Shown: positions 11,201 through 24,002 of the stretch, piece by piece
How the letters are laid out: each line of letters begins with the position of its first letter
How positions within the stretch are numbered: the stretch's first letter is position 1
DNA from: Paulownia fortunei
Lineage: Eukaryota; Streptophyta; Magnoliopsida; Lamiales; Paulowniaceae
Direction of reading: 5' to 3'
Length of the DNA: 64,000 nt
NCBI GenBank assembly: GCA_019321725.1
Contig: JAGSPU010001569.1
Location: 1,178,001 to 1,242,000 of the forward strand
Notes under the pieces: model-generated
What the model saw: only the letters and a program-made list of their open reading frames with translations
The model's database searches: none
Told to the model about the DNA's origin: nothing
Position numbers and translations under genes: made by a program

Positions 11201-12380
11201 ATATTATGGGTTTTATAGATTTTTCCTAATTCCTAAGCAACTTGCAAGATTCTTCAACGGAGATTAAATTATTCATATTAAAAGGTTTCTCAAGAGAATT
11301 GCATGAACGGACCGTCCAAATCCGATGCTAAAATTGGAGAAAACCAAGTGATGCAATCGAAGAATATATACAAAATTGGAAACCCTTGTACTCTAAACCT
11401 TGCAAGATGATTCAAGGCACCGCAAAAGGTTTCATTAAAGCAGTAGAATTTCGAATTCATTGAACTCATATATATTACCAAGGCCTTTTGTTATTGTAAT
11501 AATCCATGATATTGCATTGCCAAGTCCATTTTTGAACTATATGTGATATATTATACTTGTTGTGAAAAAAAATTAAAATAATTTATAAATGGGTAAATGA
11601 ACTTCTCTAGTAATTATTTTAACAAAATAAGAACAAATGCAAAATAATTGTTAATAGAATTTATTGTGTTGGAGTCTTGCTTGCGAATCTTCATCCATGG
11701 GTTCAGGGCATGACAACAATGATTGTATATGTCAATAAATCATATATGAAAATAAAATAAAAAATGTCGACAACGTGACCTCACCACACGTATTCCATGG
11801 CGCCCAACAACATTCCAATTTTAGATAATATCATATAAGAGACTAGCAAAGTATAAGATTCTAAATCAAGTTGATCCATTGCTTTAGTTTCAAATTAATT
11901 TGATAGAGAAAAATAATATTATTTTAAAAGAGCGAACTAATATGTAGTATGAAGCAACTACAATAAAAATAGATTAATGTTTACATTTTTTCTAACTAAG
12001 ATAGTAATTATAGAGTTTTGGGATCGTGCAAAATTTTGTTATGTAATATTATTCATTTACTACCGAAAATTTACAAACTTTGGATCCTCAAGCTGATGCG
12101 AAAGCAATGCCCTATATATGCACACATAAAAAAAAAAATGTTTAAGCAGTTCGCTAGTTTTGCACACGTTATGCGCTATATTTTCACACATAAAAATCCT
12201 ATACTATAAATTAGAACGTTACTAATGATATTTAAATATAACTTTTTTCATTTCAACATATTGAAGCTAATACTCAATATGGGCATGCCCAACTTTCATT
12301 TTCCACCTCAAAAAATATTAATACTTGCTTTTGCATTTGTGTACCCTGTGTTTTTATCAAACACTAGTTAGTATATATAG

Positions 12381-12784
12381 GCCAAAACAGATGGGCTAGT
12401 GTATGAGAGCAATAAAAGATGGAAAGTGGGAGTATACGATCTTGCACCGGGAGACCATGTCGTGCTGCCAATGTTAGAAGACCCTACCCCTCCTATATTT
12501 CAAAAGAAGTTTGAGTTTTCATTACAAGAGCGTCTCGTGGGATGGACAGTGGAGAAGAGGAAACGAGGCAATGGCAAGGAGGATAAGGTACTTTTCTTGA
12601 TTTCAATCTCGTAGAATATGCTTCTAACTTCCTCTTGCCAATCTTTAACATTAGTTGGTAAGTTCAAAAAAAGAATGCATGCCTAGAAACTTAAAAACTT
12701 TGAAACCTCTATCTATAGACAGCCACAGGATAGCAGTTTCTCTTCGACGGAACCCACTGATGATCAATCAAAGGTGGCTGAAGG
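12381..12784 (+). pseudogene. Exon-4 relic of the MBD-like family
   Basis: Bases 12,381-12,587 match exon 4 of copies A and 2. The sequence is open from VYESNKRWKVGVYDLAPGD through GWTVEKRKRG..GKEDK to a GT donor at 12,588, but it lacks the exon's first codons. It is followed not by exon 5 but by a scrap of exon 6 (about 12,722-12,784, 'agcagtttctcttcgacgg') and its donor. No exons 1-3, 5 or 7 are nearby. The corresponding place in unit II is the mosaic copy at 24.0 kb. Confidence 0.75.
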
Positions 12785-13440
12785 TAATTTAACCTACGTT
12801 CATTTTTTTGTTTCAAATGATTTAATGGTCTCTATACATATATATATACACACAAACATACACACACCTATCTCAAGGGCTAGGTATGAAGCTACTTGGT
12901 TTGAAAATAATGCAATTAATTGAAAATGGATAATTATAAAAACCTCAAATAAAATTTGACCTTAGGTGTTTCAAAATTATATTTACCTATAACAGTATCT
13001 GGTTGGTGTTAAATGAATATTTTTCCACATCAATATAATAAAGTAATGTCTTACAAATGTACATGTTAATAAATTAAAACAATGCGCTACATATGCACGT
13101 GCTAATGATTTTGACGATATTTCAACGTTAATGATTTTAATGATTAATTTATACTTGTACATAAAGTATATTGCACCTTTTTATGTACATGTCAAACCTT
13201 TATATATGGCAAATAGTTGTATAAAGTATTTGACCCCCCTTTATTTTTTGTCCAAAAAAAGAAATTGCAAGAATCCAATTAAATTTCTGCTTTAATCACA
13301 AAAAATCCAGACGTCTTTAGTAATCTTGCATTTAAAATTTCATAAGGCTGAAAAACCACATTAATCTTCATACCTAACAAGCCTCATTACCTTATGCACA
13401 TCCCATTAAGATAGAAAATCTTGTCATATTTTCCGTCAAC

Positions 13441-13600
13441 GATAGATATATATATATATATAGATATATATATATATATATAGATATATAGGTGAACCCG
13501 GCCACTGTTTATACATGTCAACACTAATTTCATACCCTTTGCGATACATTAAATAATTTTCTGTCTTCCAACATAGTTGGAACTTTTGTTAATGCAATAT
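13441..13600 (+). promoter_or_regulatory. Orphan promoter of a deleted divergent gene
   Basis: From 13,180 to about 13,580 the sequence follows the promoter of the divergent gene (25,928-26,290), including 'ggtgaacccggccactgtt' and 'catagttggaact'. At 13,590-13,650 it jumps to 'gtaaagtgctagttcaa', which matches that gene's 3' flank (28,730). The whole gene body appears deleted in unit I. The TATA motif has become a 50-bp run of TATATA/TAGATA (13,441-13,490). Confidence 0.55.
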
Positions 13601-14726
13601 GAACCTGATATGCCATTGCTATGTAAAGTGCTAGTTCAAATGGTCAAGATGATGGACCGAAATAAAATTTAGACCCAATATATCAAGTTTATAGAGTTTA
13701 TAAATTAATAAGCAAGTTGTGTCATAATACTTAATTTAAGCCCATTTAGGCCCTAAAGTCCAAACCCACAAAATCTTTTAATCTACACTATAAATACCTC
13801 AACCCTCATAATTAAAAAGTACATAATTAATTACGTATTTTTTGTTTACATTTACATGTTCCAAATCTTATTTGAATTTTGGAGGGTTTTCACTATGGAA
13901 CAAATTCAATACCCATAAATGGACTTTTGTGATGCACAATGACCCATCTTATAATTAATATTCCACATAATTACTATTATGAGGAGTTATACCACCAAAT
14001 GGTACATCTAAAAATTCCAACAGTTGGACTATCGAGTGATATACTTTGTTATGGTCAACTAGTGCTCTAGAGCTTTCTATAAGTTAAGTCTTAATTTCTT
14101 TGTGGCATAAACATAAGTCTACAAACCAAGAACCATTAGAGAGATAAACCAAGCATGATAATTTGGATGTTGTTGACTCATGAATTGAAATGACAGTCAC
14201 AAAAAGAGAATGCGAAACTTTTTTTTTTTTTTTTCAAGGTGGGTTGCATATAAAAGTTGTTAAAAGCCACAGGTTGTGGTAAATAAGTTCAGCATTATCG
14301 GATTTGGATCTTGTTTATGGCTCTCACTGTAAATAAAGTTTCGCACATAAATAATTATTATTCGAATACCAAATCGAATTAATTAGTTGGGTCCGACTAT
14401 AACTGAATTTATTTTTTTTTATTAATTGATTTTTTAAAAATAAAAAATAATAATAATAGATAAAAAATTAAATAATAAAATTATATATATATATATATAT
14501 ATTAATTTTTTAGTTTGGATAAGTAAAAACTAGTATAAAAATATTATGTAAAAAATTTAATTCAATATTTGATTTGGTTTTAATCGAAATCGAAAGTTTG
14601 AAAAATAAAAAATAAAAATCATCGATTAACTGAATTATAAGCACACTATAAATAAAACCCCTACCTGTACATAAATAAAGATTATCGACGCATGCATGCA
14701 CATGTATACTAATATATAAACCAATA

Positions 14727-14730
<4 letters not shown>

Positions 14731-14777
<47 letters not shown>
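14731..14777. repeat. (TA)n microsatellite
   Basis: An uninterrupted TA run of about 23 repeats. The homologous position in unit I (about 3,725-3,760) has only a short interrupted form, so the run expanded after duplication. Confidence 0.9.
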
Positions 14778-14780
<3 letters not shown>

Positions 14781-15169
14781 TACACATGCATAACAAAACA
14801 ACGATCACATATTTGTACAAACATTTGGAAATATTCCAATTGTATGTTAAAAATACTACTTTACTATAGATTTTGTTAATTAAACTATTATGGTTGATTT
14901 GGTATCCGCAATTTTTGTAGCCTAATTTTGAAAAAAAATGATTAGATGTAGACTTTTAACTTTTAAATTAAATTCTAGTGATTAAAGTGATTCTAGCATA
15001 GAGAAACTTTAGAAAAAAATTAGTAGTTTTTACGTCACTTTATGTATAGCCATCACATTAGCGAAATTTCAGAAAAAAAATGGTAAATTTTACGTCAATT
15101 TCAATATAGCCATCACATTAGAGAAAATTCGAAAAAAAGATTTGATAATTTTTTTGTCTCTTTAAGTAT

Positions 15170-17280
15170 AGCCATCATATTAAAATTCAGAGTATGTAGT
15201 ATGTTACTTTTTCCAAAAAAAAAAAAAAATGAATTCCCATCCAATTTGATGTATTAAAAATATCTGAATCTCCGTCCAATTTGATGTATTAAGAAGACAT
15301 GAAAATTTCAGCTCAAGCAAAAGAATGCCAAAACTATAAACATCACAGCTCTCTGATGCATTTCCTAACATTGTTACGGTAATCCTTTGTAGAGGAAAAC
15401 GACTTCTTTATCCGACGGAATTGTTGTACACACTCTGACGAATGTAAATGAGCAGAAAAGATAGAAAAGTAAAAAAATTAAAGTAGACAATGGTGATTTC
15501 GAACCGACGATGAGGAGCTGCGGTTTCATGCATGTGAGACAGAGGGCACCGACAACTAGGTTGCAATTTGGTTATTTGGAAGAATAGGGCAAATTTTGTA
15601 AATCCAATTGATTTTGAGGGATAAAGTAGATAATTTTATTACTTAAATTGGTGGGCTTATAGGATTATTAGATCCCACCTCATTCGGCTCGATTCATATT
15701 CAATAAATAATCACTAAATTTTGAAATATTTTTGGGCCTTGGATTATTCATTGGGCCTCAATACATAAAAGTATACATTTGATTGGACTAAATTATTTAG
15801 TAAATATGGACTAATCTTACAAATTAAACAAGCAGTATAGCCATCATATTAAAATTAAAAGTATATGTAGTATATTACTTTTTCGAAAAATAAATAAATA
15901 AGAATCTCCATCCAGTTTGATGTATTAAGAAGACATGAATAATTCAGCTCAAGCAAAAGAATGTCGAAACTGTAAATATCACAGCTCTCTAAACCATTTC
16001 CTAACATTGTTACGGTAATCCTTTGTAGAGGAGAACGACTATTTTATCCGACGGAATCTTTGTGCACACTCTGACGAATGTAAATGAGTAAAAGAGACAG
16101 AAAAGTAAAAAAATTAAAGTAGACAATGGTTATTTCGAGTCGACGATGAGGAGCTACAGTTTCATGCTTGTGAGGGGCACCGACAACAAGGTTGTAATTT
16201 GGTTATTTGGAAAAAGATGACAAATTTTGTAAATCCAATTGATCTTGAGGGATAAAGTAGACAATTTGCTTATTACTTAAATTGGTGGGTTTATAGGATT
16301 ATTGAATCCCACCTCATTGGCTAGATTCATATTCAATAAATAATCACCAAATTTTGAAATATTTTTGGGTTTGAGTTATTCATTAGGCCTCAATCCATAA
16401 AAAATATACATTTGATTGGATTGAATTATTTAGTAAATATGGGCTAATCTTACAAAGTAAACCGGCCATTTAAATATAGCCATCATATTAAAATTCAAAG
16501 TATAAGTTGTATGTTAAATTTTGAACACAAAAAAAAAAAAAAAAAAATCTCCATCCAATTTGATGTATTACAAAGAACTGAATCTCCATCCAATTTGATG
16601 TATTAAAAAGATGTGAAAATTTCAGCTTAAGCAAAAGAATGTCAGAAACTGTAAACATCACAGCTCTTTGATGTATTTCCTAACATTGTTACGGTAATCT
16701 TTTGTAGAGAAGAACAATGTCTTTATCCGACGGAATTATTCTATACACTCTGACAAATGTAAACGAGTAGAAGAGACAGAAAAGTAAAAACTTTAAAGTA
16801 GAGAGTGACGAGTTCGAGCTGACGATGAGGAGCTGTGGTTTCATGCTTGTGAGACGGACAACTAGGTTGTAATTTGGTTATTTGGAAGAAGAGGGCAAAT
16901 TTTGTAAATTCAATTGATTTTGAGGGATAAAATAGACAATTTACTTATTACTTAAATTGGTGGACTTGTAAGATTATTTGATCCCACCTCGTTGGGCTGG
17001 ATTCATATTCAAGAAATAATCACCAAATTTTGAAATACTTTTGTGCTTTGAATTATTTATTGGGCCTCAATCCATAGAAGTATACATTTGATTAGACTGA
17101 ATTATTTAGTAAATATGGATTAATCTTACAAAGTAAACCGGCCATTTAAGTATAGCCATCATATTAAAATTCAAAATATACGTAGTATGTTACCTTTTCA
17201 ACACCAAAAAAAATAAAATGAATCTCCATCCAATTTGATGTATTAAAAAGACGTCAAAATTTCAGATCCAATTTATATAA
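15170..17280. repeat. Three tandem copies of a ~660-bp unit
   Basis: The phrase 'agccatcatattaaaatt' recurs at about 15,170, 15,840, 16,479 and 17,156. Each interval contains the same ordered landmarks: 'tccatccaatttgatgtatt', 'aacattgttacggtaatc', 'tccgacggaat', 'ctgacgaatgtaaa', 'gatgaggagct', 'aattggtgggctta' and 'attcaataaataatca'. Periods are about 670, 640 and 677 bp, followed by a partial fourth copy. Unit I has only one, partial copy at about 4,540-4,870. It has no coding content. Confidence 0.85.
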
Positions 17281-18039
17281 GCATTCACATCCTAAAAATA
17301 AGTATGCCATTTATCCAATTTATCTGTGCTCCCCCTCCCTGGCCTCTCTTAATCAGAAGAAAAATAAGAAGGGCAACGTCATAATACTAGATTTACTAGA
17401 TTGAGAATTAAGATAATTTCTACATCCCCACATGTTATGAGGTTTTATTTTTTTTTTTATTTTTTTTTTTTGTAAGTGCAGCTTCGACGATTATTTGTCA
17501 ATTAGTTATAGTATAATTAAATGTCGAACTAAGTACATTGCCTGAAAGTGCCATGGTTAATTTGGTATGCACAGTCCATGTAGCATATTTTTTTAGAAAA
17601 TATTAGAAATAGCTATATGTTAAATTCTAAATAATTGGTTTATTTAGCTGGGGCCAACAGGAGGGGATTGGGGCATGGAAAACTTTTGACAAAATTGGTG
17701 ATTTTTCACCATATTAATTATAATTAACAAATTAAAAATTCAAATAATGTAGTATGCTACTTTATTATTAAAAGAAGGCCCTCCAATTTGATGTAGTAAA
17801 AGGAATGTTCAATTTATATAAGACCTACTTGCATCCTAAAAACTAAACTTATAATTTATTTGATTCCTCTATAGCCCCATTCCTTCCTCATCCTTTCTCA
17901 CAAATTATAAGAAAAATAAGTAAGGTAAACATAATCATATCTAAGAGAGATATTTACATGCATACGCGTAATAAGGTCTTTACATATCCATATGCAAATA
18001 AAGAATACTGGCGACTCAAGCGTGTACATATATACATAT

Positions 18040-18610
18040 ACTTGCATTTGTCAGTATATAACTATATAAGTAAAAATAATATATCCATAGTGTAACTATA
18101 TAAATAAAGATAATATATCCGTTATAACTATATAAATAAAGACAACATATCCGTTGTAACTATATTTGAATTCTCTATTGCCCTTTGGTTCCTCACCCTC
18201 CCTCATAAAGTGAGAAGAAAAATAAGGAGGGTAAATATAATCGTATATTGAGATTGTGGAAATATGTAGGTTCACATGTAAATTAAGTTTTTGCATATCC
18301 ATAAAATAAAGAATACTAATGACTCACACATGTATACTAATACATATAATTGCTTTTGTGTTTGTACATAATTATATAAACAAAAAAAAAATATGTTCGT
18401 ACGTAACTACATCAATAAAGATAGCATATGCGTACATAATTAACTATATAAATAAAGACAACATATCCGTACATAACTACATAAATAAAGATAGCATATC
18501 CGTACATAATTATGTAAATAACGACAATATGTCCGTACATAACTACATAAATAAAAATAGCATATCCGTACATAATTATATAAATAACGACAACATATCG
18601 ATATATAAAT
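18040..18610. repeat. 33-bp minisatellite, unit II copies
   Basis: There are two clusters, about 18,045-18,165 and 18,360-18,605, of the unit 'acataactacataaataa' plus 'agatagcatatccgt'. They are separated by 'ttgaattctctattgcccc'. Two unit variants alternate (…gatagcat… and …gacaacat…), suggesting higher-order duplication. Open frames on both strands across it are artefacts of the 33-bp period. Confidence 0.8.
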
Positions 18611-19170
18611 AGAAAAAGCTTCACTCATTTTTATTTGGCGTGATATTTAAAGGTATACTTTCTCTCTTCTAACTTCATCTCTCCCTCCTCTTCTTAGGTC
18701 AATAACTTTGTTTAAGAAGGAGACACTTTCTGATAATAGTACACATATTGCAGTATATACAAATTATCACTGGATGAATTGGTTGAAAATGGAGGCAGCT
18801 GCAATGTGTTGTAGCTAGGAATCCATGCAATATAAAATGAATGAATACAAGCAGTGTCACAATGTACAATGTATATAACTATGCACGACCATAACTAGTA
18901 AAATGCAAAATTCCTCTTTATTGTCTAGAAACATTCATTAAAAACTTTATGTCTTTGTTTTCTATGACTACATTCCATTGCCTAATTTACTTAAAACTTC
19001 TTAAACTCTTCTAAATATTGCAATCCAAACATTCGACCTTCATGTTAAATTCCTTCACAATTCAAAAGACAAAATCTATTAATAAGACTCAAAAAATAGT
19101 TAGTGGCATATTTTCTGAGGCACGTAGATTAACAAAAAAGTTAAAAAACATGTTGCCTTGTTCCAAATTT

Positions 19171-19172
<2 letters not shown>

Positions 19173-19253
<81 letters not shown>
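19173..19253. repeat. (CA)n(TA)n compound microsatellite
   Basis: About 24 CA repeats with one interruption are followed by about 16 AT repeats. At the same place in unit I (about 6,960-6,985) there is only a short 'gtatatatatgtatttatatt'. Confidence 0.9.
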
Positions 19254-19256
<3 letters not shown>

Positions 19257-19925
19257 TCTCTTATGGATTACAGTTGCATCCATAACAATTGTTATTTTAT
19301 TAGAAATTGAATATTTCGAAAAACTTTTGGTGCCTTTTGCAATATAAAATTGAAAAAAAATAAAAAAATAAAAAGAACTTGCAAACTTTTGAAACTCTAT
19401 ATAAGACAGCAGCAACCCGTGTGTGAACTAATTAAGCGGGAAACCTTAGAGAAATTTGCTTGATTCTTGTAATCCAATTACAACTTTTAATACAAGAGAA
19501 AAAAAAAATACGAATTTCTTTATTTGGGGCACATTTTGTTCAATTTAAGTGATATACTTTTCTAGTAATAATCTGCCACACCCTAAACCTAAATACTGTA
19601 TCTGAAATGTAGATTTACTGTTCCCTTTCCTTAAACGTACAAAAATGTTCAAATTCGATGCCATTAAAGGCATTCTGTTTTCTTGCATATCATTGTGATG
19701 CATATATATGGTGAGTAAGTATTACAGTTCAAATGTCTGACATTTTTCTTCTTAAAAAGCAGAATTACAAGAATCCAAATACATCTGACTTTTATCACAC
19801 AATCCACACCTCTTAAGAAACCATTTAAATCTTAATACCTAAAATCTCTTGTTCCCTTGTGCGCCCTCATTAAAAGCATGAACACTCGAATTCAAAATTT
19901 CTTGTCATATTTGCTCAATGACATC

Positions 19926-19934
19926 TATATAAAT
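19926..19934 (+). promoter_or_regulatory. TATA box of MBD-like gene copy 2
   Basis: TATATAAAT lies about 95 bp before the ATG at 20,029, in an upstream block almost identical to that of gene A (19,310-20,028 against 7,040-7,760). Confidence 0.65.
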
Positions 19935-20028
19935 GAGCCCCTTCACAAATCATGTATTATATTCCAGAACCCTCATATCATTCTGCATTTTTTGAGACAT
20001 TAGTCTGTCTATACATATCTAAATCCGA

Positions 20029-22267
20029 ATGGCGTCTCACTTAGAGAAGAAAAATGATTACGAAACTACTGAGGCGGCGGTTCAGCCACATGTAGGTTCA
20101 GGTGAACAAGAGGATTCACAAAGGCAAGAAGGGTCTCCCATTATTAAGGTAGCCTTTCTAAACTTGATGATGACCAGCAGACTAGACATGACTGTATTGT
20201 TAGCTTTTTAGCATGTTATTGGTTCATATACAATCCCAAAAAAATAAAACCTTAATGTTCTCTTTTTGTAATAATTTTATTCCAATCCATGGCAGTGGTC
20301 GCAGGAGTTTAACTGTTTTACTGTCGATGGAGTGCTGGCACCCATTCCCCTATCAAGTGTACCCCTGGGAACAGGATTAGACGATGAGGTATGGTTGTAT
20401 TGTGCTTTTAAGTTTTATACCAATTCTTACAAGAGATTCACTTTTCTTGTTTTGTTTTGATGCATGTACTCTGATTTATTTTTTGAGTTTCTGGTTGAAC
20501 ATCTACAAGTTAACTCAAAGCCGTTTGCGGATATGGTTTATCTCTGAAGTTCTCTGTTTTATGTTGCTTACTTAAATGTGAAAGTATCTAAAGTCTCAAA
20601 TGGTGAATCAAATAGTACTCCTGTATTAACTTCTTTGTCATCTGATTGCTTCATGAATCTGTATATGCACATGGTTGATCGTTCATGATTTCTTCTGCTT
20701 TCCATGTTTAAACTGTTTCACTAACATATTTGTTCCACAGCAGCAGCAGCAACCAGCACCAAGCTTGGCAGAATCATCAAGCAAAAGAAAGCGTAGAACT
20801 GAAGGGAATGAGGAATTATTTTTTAGACTTTTCAAGTTTCCAAAAGCCGGTGAACAATATCTCCTGGAGATCCATGAGGTATACCTCCAAAGTTCCAACC
20901 ATGATTAATTAATCAGTATGTGCTTTTGCATTTGTGTTCCCCGTGTTTTATCTAACACTTGTTAATATATATAGCCCCAAACAGGTGGTATTATCGATGC
21001 CACTTGCTGGTGTATGAGAGCAATAAAAGATGGAAAGTTGGGGTACATGATCTTGCACCAGGAGACCATGTCGTGCTGCCAATGTTAGAAGACCCTACCC
21101 CTCCTACATTTCATAAGAAATTCGAATTTTCATTACAAGAGCGTCTCGTGGGATGGACAGTGGAGAAGAGAAAACGAGGCAATGGCAAGGAGGATAAGGT
21201 ACTTTTCTTGATTTCAATATAGTAGAATAATATTTCTAATTTCCTCTTGCCAATCTTTAACAGTAGTTAGCAAGTTTAAAAAAAAAAAAATGCCTGGAAA
21301 CTTGCATTATTTAGCTGATATTTCACCTGCGCAGACGAAGTATCACTGATGTTTCATCATTAGATTTCTCAAATAGATAGTTAACATGACAAGCCTGTCC
21401 TCGACTAATTCAACGTTTTCACTAATACTCTATTTTGACAGTTCTATTATCATCGGGACAGACAGTTCCGGTCCTTTGTCGAGACGGCAGCATTTATCCT
21501 ATACTCAGTAAGCTGAAGGACCTGGAACTTTTGAGTACTGCTGAGACTTCACAGGTACTGTTGTAAGTAATTCCCAATTATTTTTCTCATAAATTGTTTA
21601 CAAATCGATTTTCTCTCCAATTGTTGCTCTTTAACACCATTTGAACTAAGTAAAGGTTGCCATCTTCTTGTTGATACGCGCAGGAAGCAGAAGCTGCTGA
21701 AGCAATGGTCATAATATCGTCTTCTGAAGCTTGCAGTAATCTTGGGACTCGGCAGCAGGGACAGAGACTGCAAACCCCTGCCCTGAGGAGAAAAGGAGTG
21801 GAAGCCCATTGCTGGATACTATTAGTGAAAAAAACACCTCAAAACAGCAATGAGAAGCCAGGAAGACTGCAATTTCTCTTCGACGGAACCGACTAATGAT
21901 CAATCAAAGTGGCTCAAGGTACTTTAACCTATGTACATTTTCTGCTTCAAGAGATTTGATGGTCTTAATATTCATATTATTTAACTGGCTTAATTAACAT
22001 GTCTCATTATTGTGTTATCATGGCAGGAGAAGAAAATTCGATTGTCGTTGTGGAAGCAGGGAATGAGACTGCAAACCCCTGCTTGGAGGAGGGTAGGATT
22101 GCAGGACATATTCAAGAGAATACTTGCAAGGAGAAAGAGGAAAACCCCAATGAAATTGTGTGTGCTCCAGATGAAATAGAGAACGAAACATTTGCGATAT
22201 TTTTGAGGATGAAGCACCACAAAGTATGAACGAAATTTTAGGGGAGCCAAAACATGCCATTTCTTGA
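20029..22267 (+). pseudogene. MBD-like copy 2, recently duplicated, decaying
   Basis: Exons 1-5 align with gene A: 20,029-20,148; 20,296-20,388; 20,741-20,878; 20,975-21,198; 21,442-21,554. Exons 1-3 have the same lengths. Exon 3a is absent through a deletion of about 370 bp in intron 2. Exon 5 is one base short (TCAGTAAGC for TCAAGTAAA), the kind of loss seen in all genes here. Changes downstream are larger. Exon 6 (from 21,685) lacks 46 bp net after CTTGGGA. The exon-7 acceptor reads 'gttatc' where gene A has 'gttagc', removing the AG at 22,018. Exon 7 also lacks a block before ATTTGCGAT, so its frame ends at 22,229. A shorter protein with an intact MBD-like part is possible, but decay is more likely. 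Confidence 0.65.
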
Positions 22268-23210
22268 ATTTAATTGTAGCTAGTTTAATGTTCTTGGCAT
22301 TCCCCAACAATGTCCAAATTTGTAAACTTTACTGAAGTTTGACTTTGTTTTTTGTTCTACAAATTGTGTTTGTTGAATGGAATAAATTTACAGGGGAATT
22401 AATACAATAAATACCATCTTTATAAGCCGTAACATTTCATAAGGGGAAGTGGTTATATTAAAGTTTTGATAAGAATTTAGAGTTCAATATACGCCTTTGA
22501 CCATCCATTATAAGGTAATTATTCAATTTAGTTACAAAGCTAAATGGTATGATGACAATGCAATTCATTAAAAAGGTAGAAATGAGTACTTAATTGTTGA
22601 ATCAAGTAGGGGAAGGATGATGAACTGTGAATTATGAAATGTGTGAATGGATCCCATTGTCGAATTTAGTTCAAATTCTGTAACTTGCTCAACTTATGAT
22701 AATTACCATGGGTTACATAGATATATCCTAATTCCTAAAAAATTGCAAGATTCTTCAACGGAGATAAAATTATTCATATTAAAAGGTTTTCACAAGAGAA
22801 TTGCATGAACAGACCATCCAAATCAGATGCTAAAATTGGAAAAGACCAAGTGATGCAACCGAAGAATATATACAAAATTGGAAACCGTTGGACTCTAAAC
22901 CTTGCAAGGTGATTCAACGGCCTAACGTCTTTGATGGTGGTTGCACCGCAAAAGTTTCATTAAAACAGTTGTTGCACCACAAAAGTTTCATTAAAACAGT
23001 AAACTTTCGAATTCATTAAACTCACATATAATTTCCATGGCCTAATTTAATCTGTAATAATCCCTATATTGGTTGTGGAATAAAAATTTGAAATAGTTTA
23101 TTAGTTAGTAAATGAATTAATCTAACAACTTAATTATTCAAATTAATTTGAAAGAAAATAATATTATTCTTTTTTTTTAAGAGAGAGACCTAAAAATAAA
23201 CTAATGTTTA

Positions 23211-23613
23211 TATCAGTGTTTTCATAATAGGACCGATGGTCAAACCAGTCTTGCAATCGGTTAACGATTCAACTGTCGGTCCGGCCGGTCTAATGAAAAT
23301 TGAGTATATTTTTTTATTTATATGTAAAATGATAATAAAATAGACTAATTATTATATAATTCATTTAAAATGTAAAAAAAATAAATAACTAAATAAAAAA
23401 ATATCTAACAAAACATAAAATTCAAATAATCACGTATATATAACAAAATATCAAGTTTAAACTTTTTTAAAAATTAAAAATTAAAAATTAAAATTGATCA
23501 AATCGATTTTGACAGCTCTAACCAAAAAATCGGTTATCTAATTCTAACCAGACCGAACCGATCGCTGGTTCCCAATTGAATCTGCCGGTGCAGTCCGATT
23601 TTCAAAAACATTA
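23211..23613. mobile_element. MITE with matching empty site in unit I
   Basis: Unit I (about 11,965-11,990) reads 'taatgtttacattttttct' without interruption. Here 403 bp split it, starting TATCAGTGTTTTCATAATAGG and ending GATTTTCAAAAACATTA, with GTTTA on both sides (23,206-23,210 and 23,614-23,618). The ends are imperfect inverted repeats (CAGTGTTTTCA..AGGAC against the complement TAATGTTTTTGA..CGGAC). Just inside, 'gaccgatggtcaaacc' and 'ccagaccgaaccgatcgc' are also rough inverted partners. It has no transposase. Confidence 0.7.
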
Positions 23614-24002
23614 GTTTACATTTTTTCTAAGATAGTAATTATAGAGTTTTTGGGATTGTGCAAACTTTTGCTATGTAATATTATTCATTTATTACTAAGA
23701 ATTTACAAACTTTAGACGACCTCAGTTGATGCTAAAGTGATGCCCTATATATGCACACGTCAAAAAAAACATCTAAGCGATTCGCTATTTTTGCACACGT
23801 TATGCGCTATATTTTCACACATCAAAATCCTATACTATAAATTAGAATGGTACTAATGATATTTCAATATTTTTTCATTTCAACGTATTGAAGCTAATAC
23901 TCAATAGGCATAGCCAACTTTCATTTTCCACCTCAAAGAACAATAATACTTGCTTTTGCATTTTTGTACCGTGTTTTTATCTAACACTAGTTAGCGTATA
24001 TA

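Larger units (their letters stand above)
2640..13650. repeat. Array unit I (segmental duplication)
   Basis: Colinear blocks are shared with unit II: about 2,910-3,140 with 13,980-14,220, 4,540-6,750 with 16,800-18,900, 7,040-10,400 with 19,310-22,400, 11,270-12,260 with 22,740-23,890, and 12,930-13,580 with 25,310-26,290. The block around 7.0-10.4 kb looks almost identical between units, whereas the outer blocks have many indels. The unit carries one nearly intact MBD-like gene, an exon-4 relic, and a promoter whose gene is missing. The gene-free interval 2.9-7.0 kb holds a MITE, minisatellite and AT-rich sequence only. Confidence 0.75.

Noticed and set aside
18360..18605. Possible CRISPR-like array
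   Set aside because: The repeats are contiguous and imperfect, with no unique spacers, in plant nuclear DNA.
18319..18612. Apparent 11-residue repeat protein (and similar at 6,207-6,434)
   Set aside because: It is produced by the 33-bp minisatellite; open frames exist on both strands and no start context or homology supports translation.
19018..19415. Open frames of about 108 codons on both strands
   Set aside because: They run through the (CA)n(TA)n microsatellite, giving TH and YI dipeptide runs.
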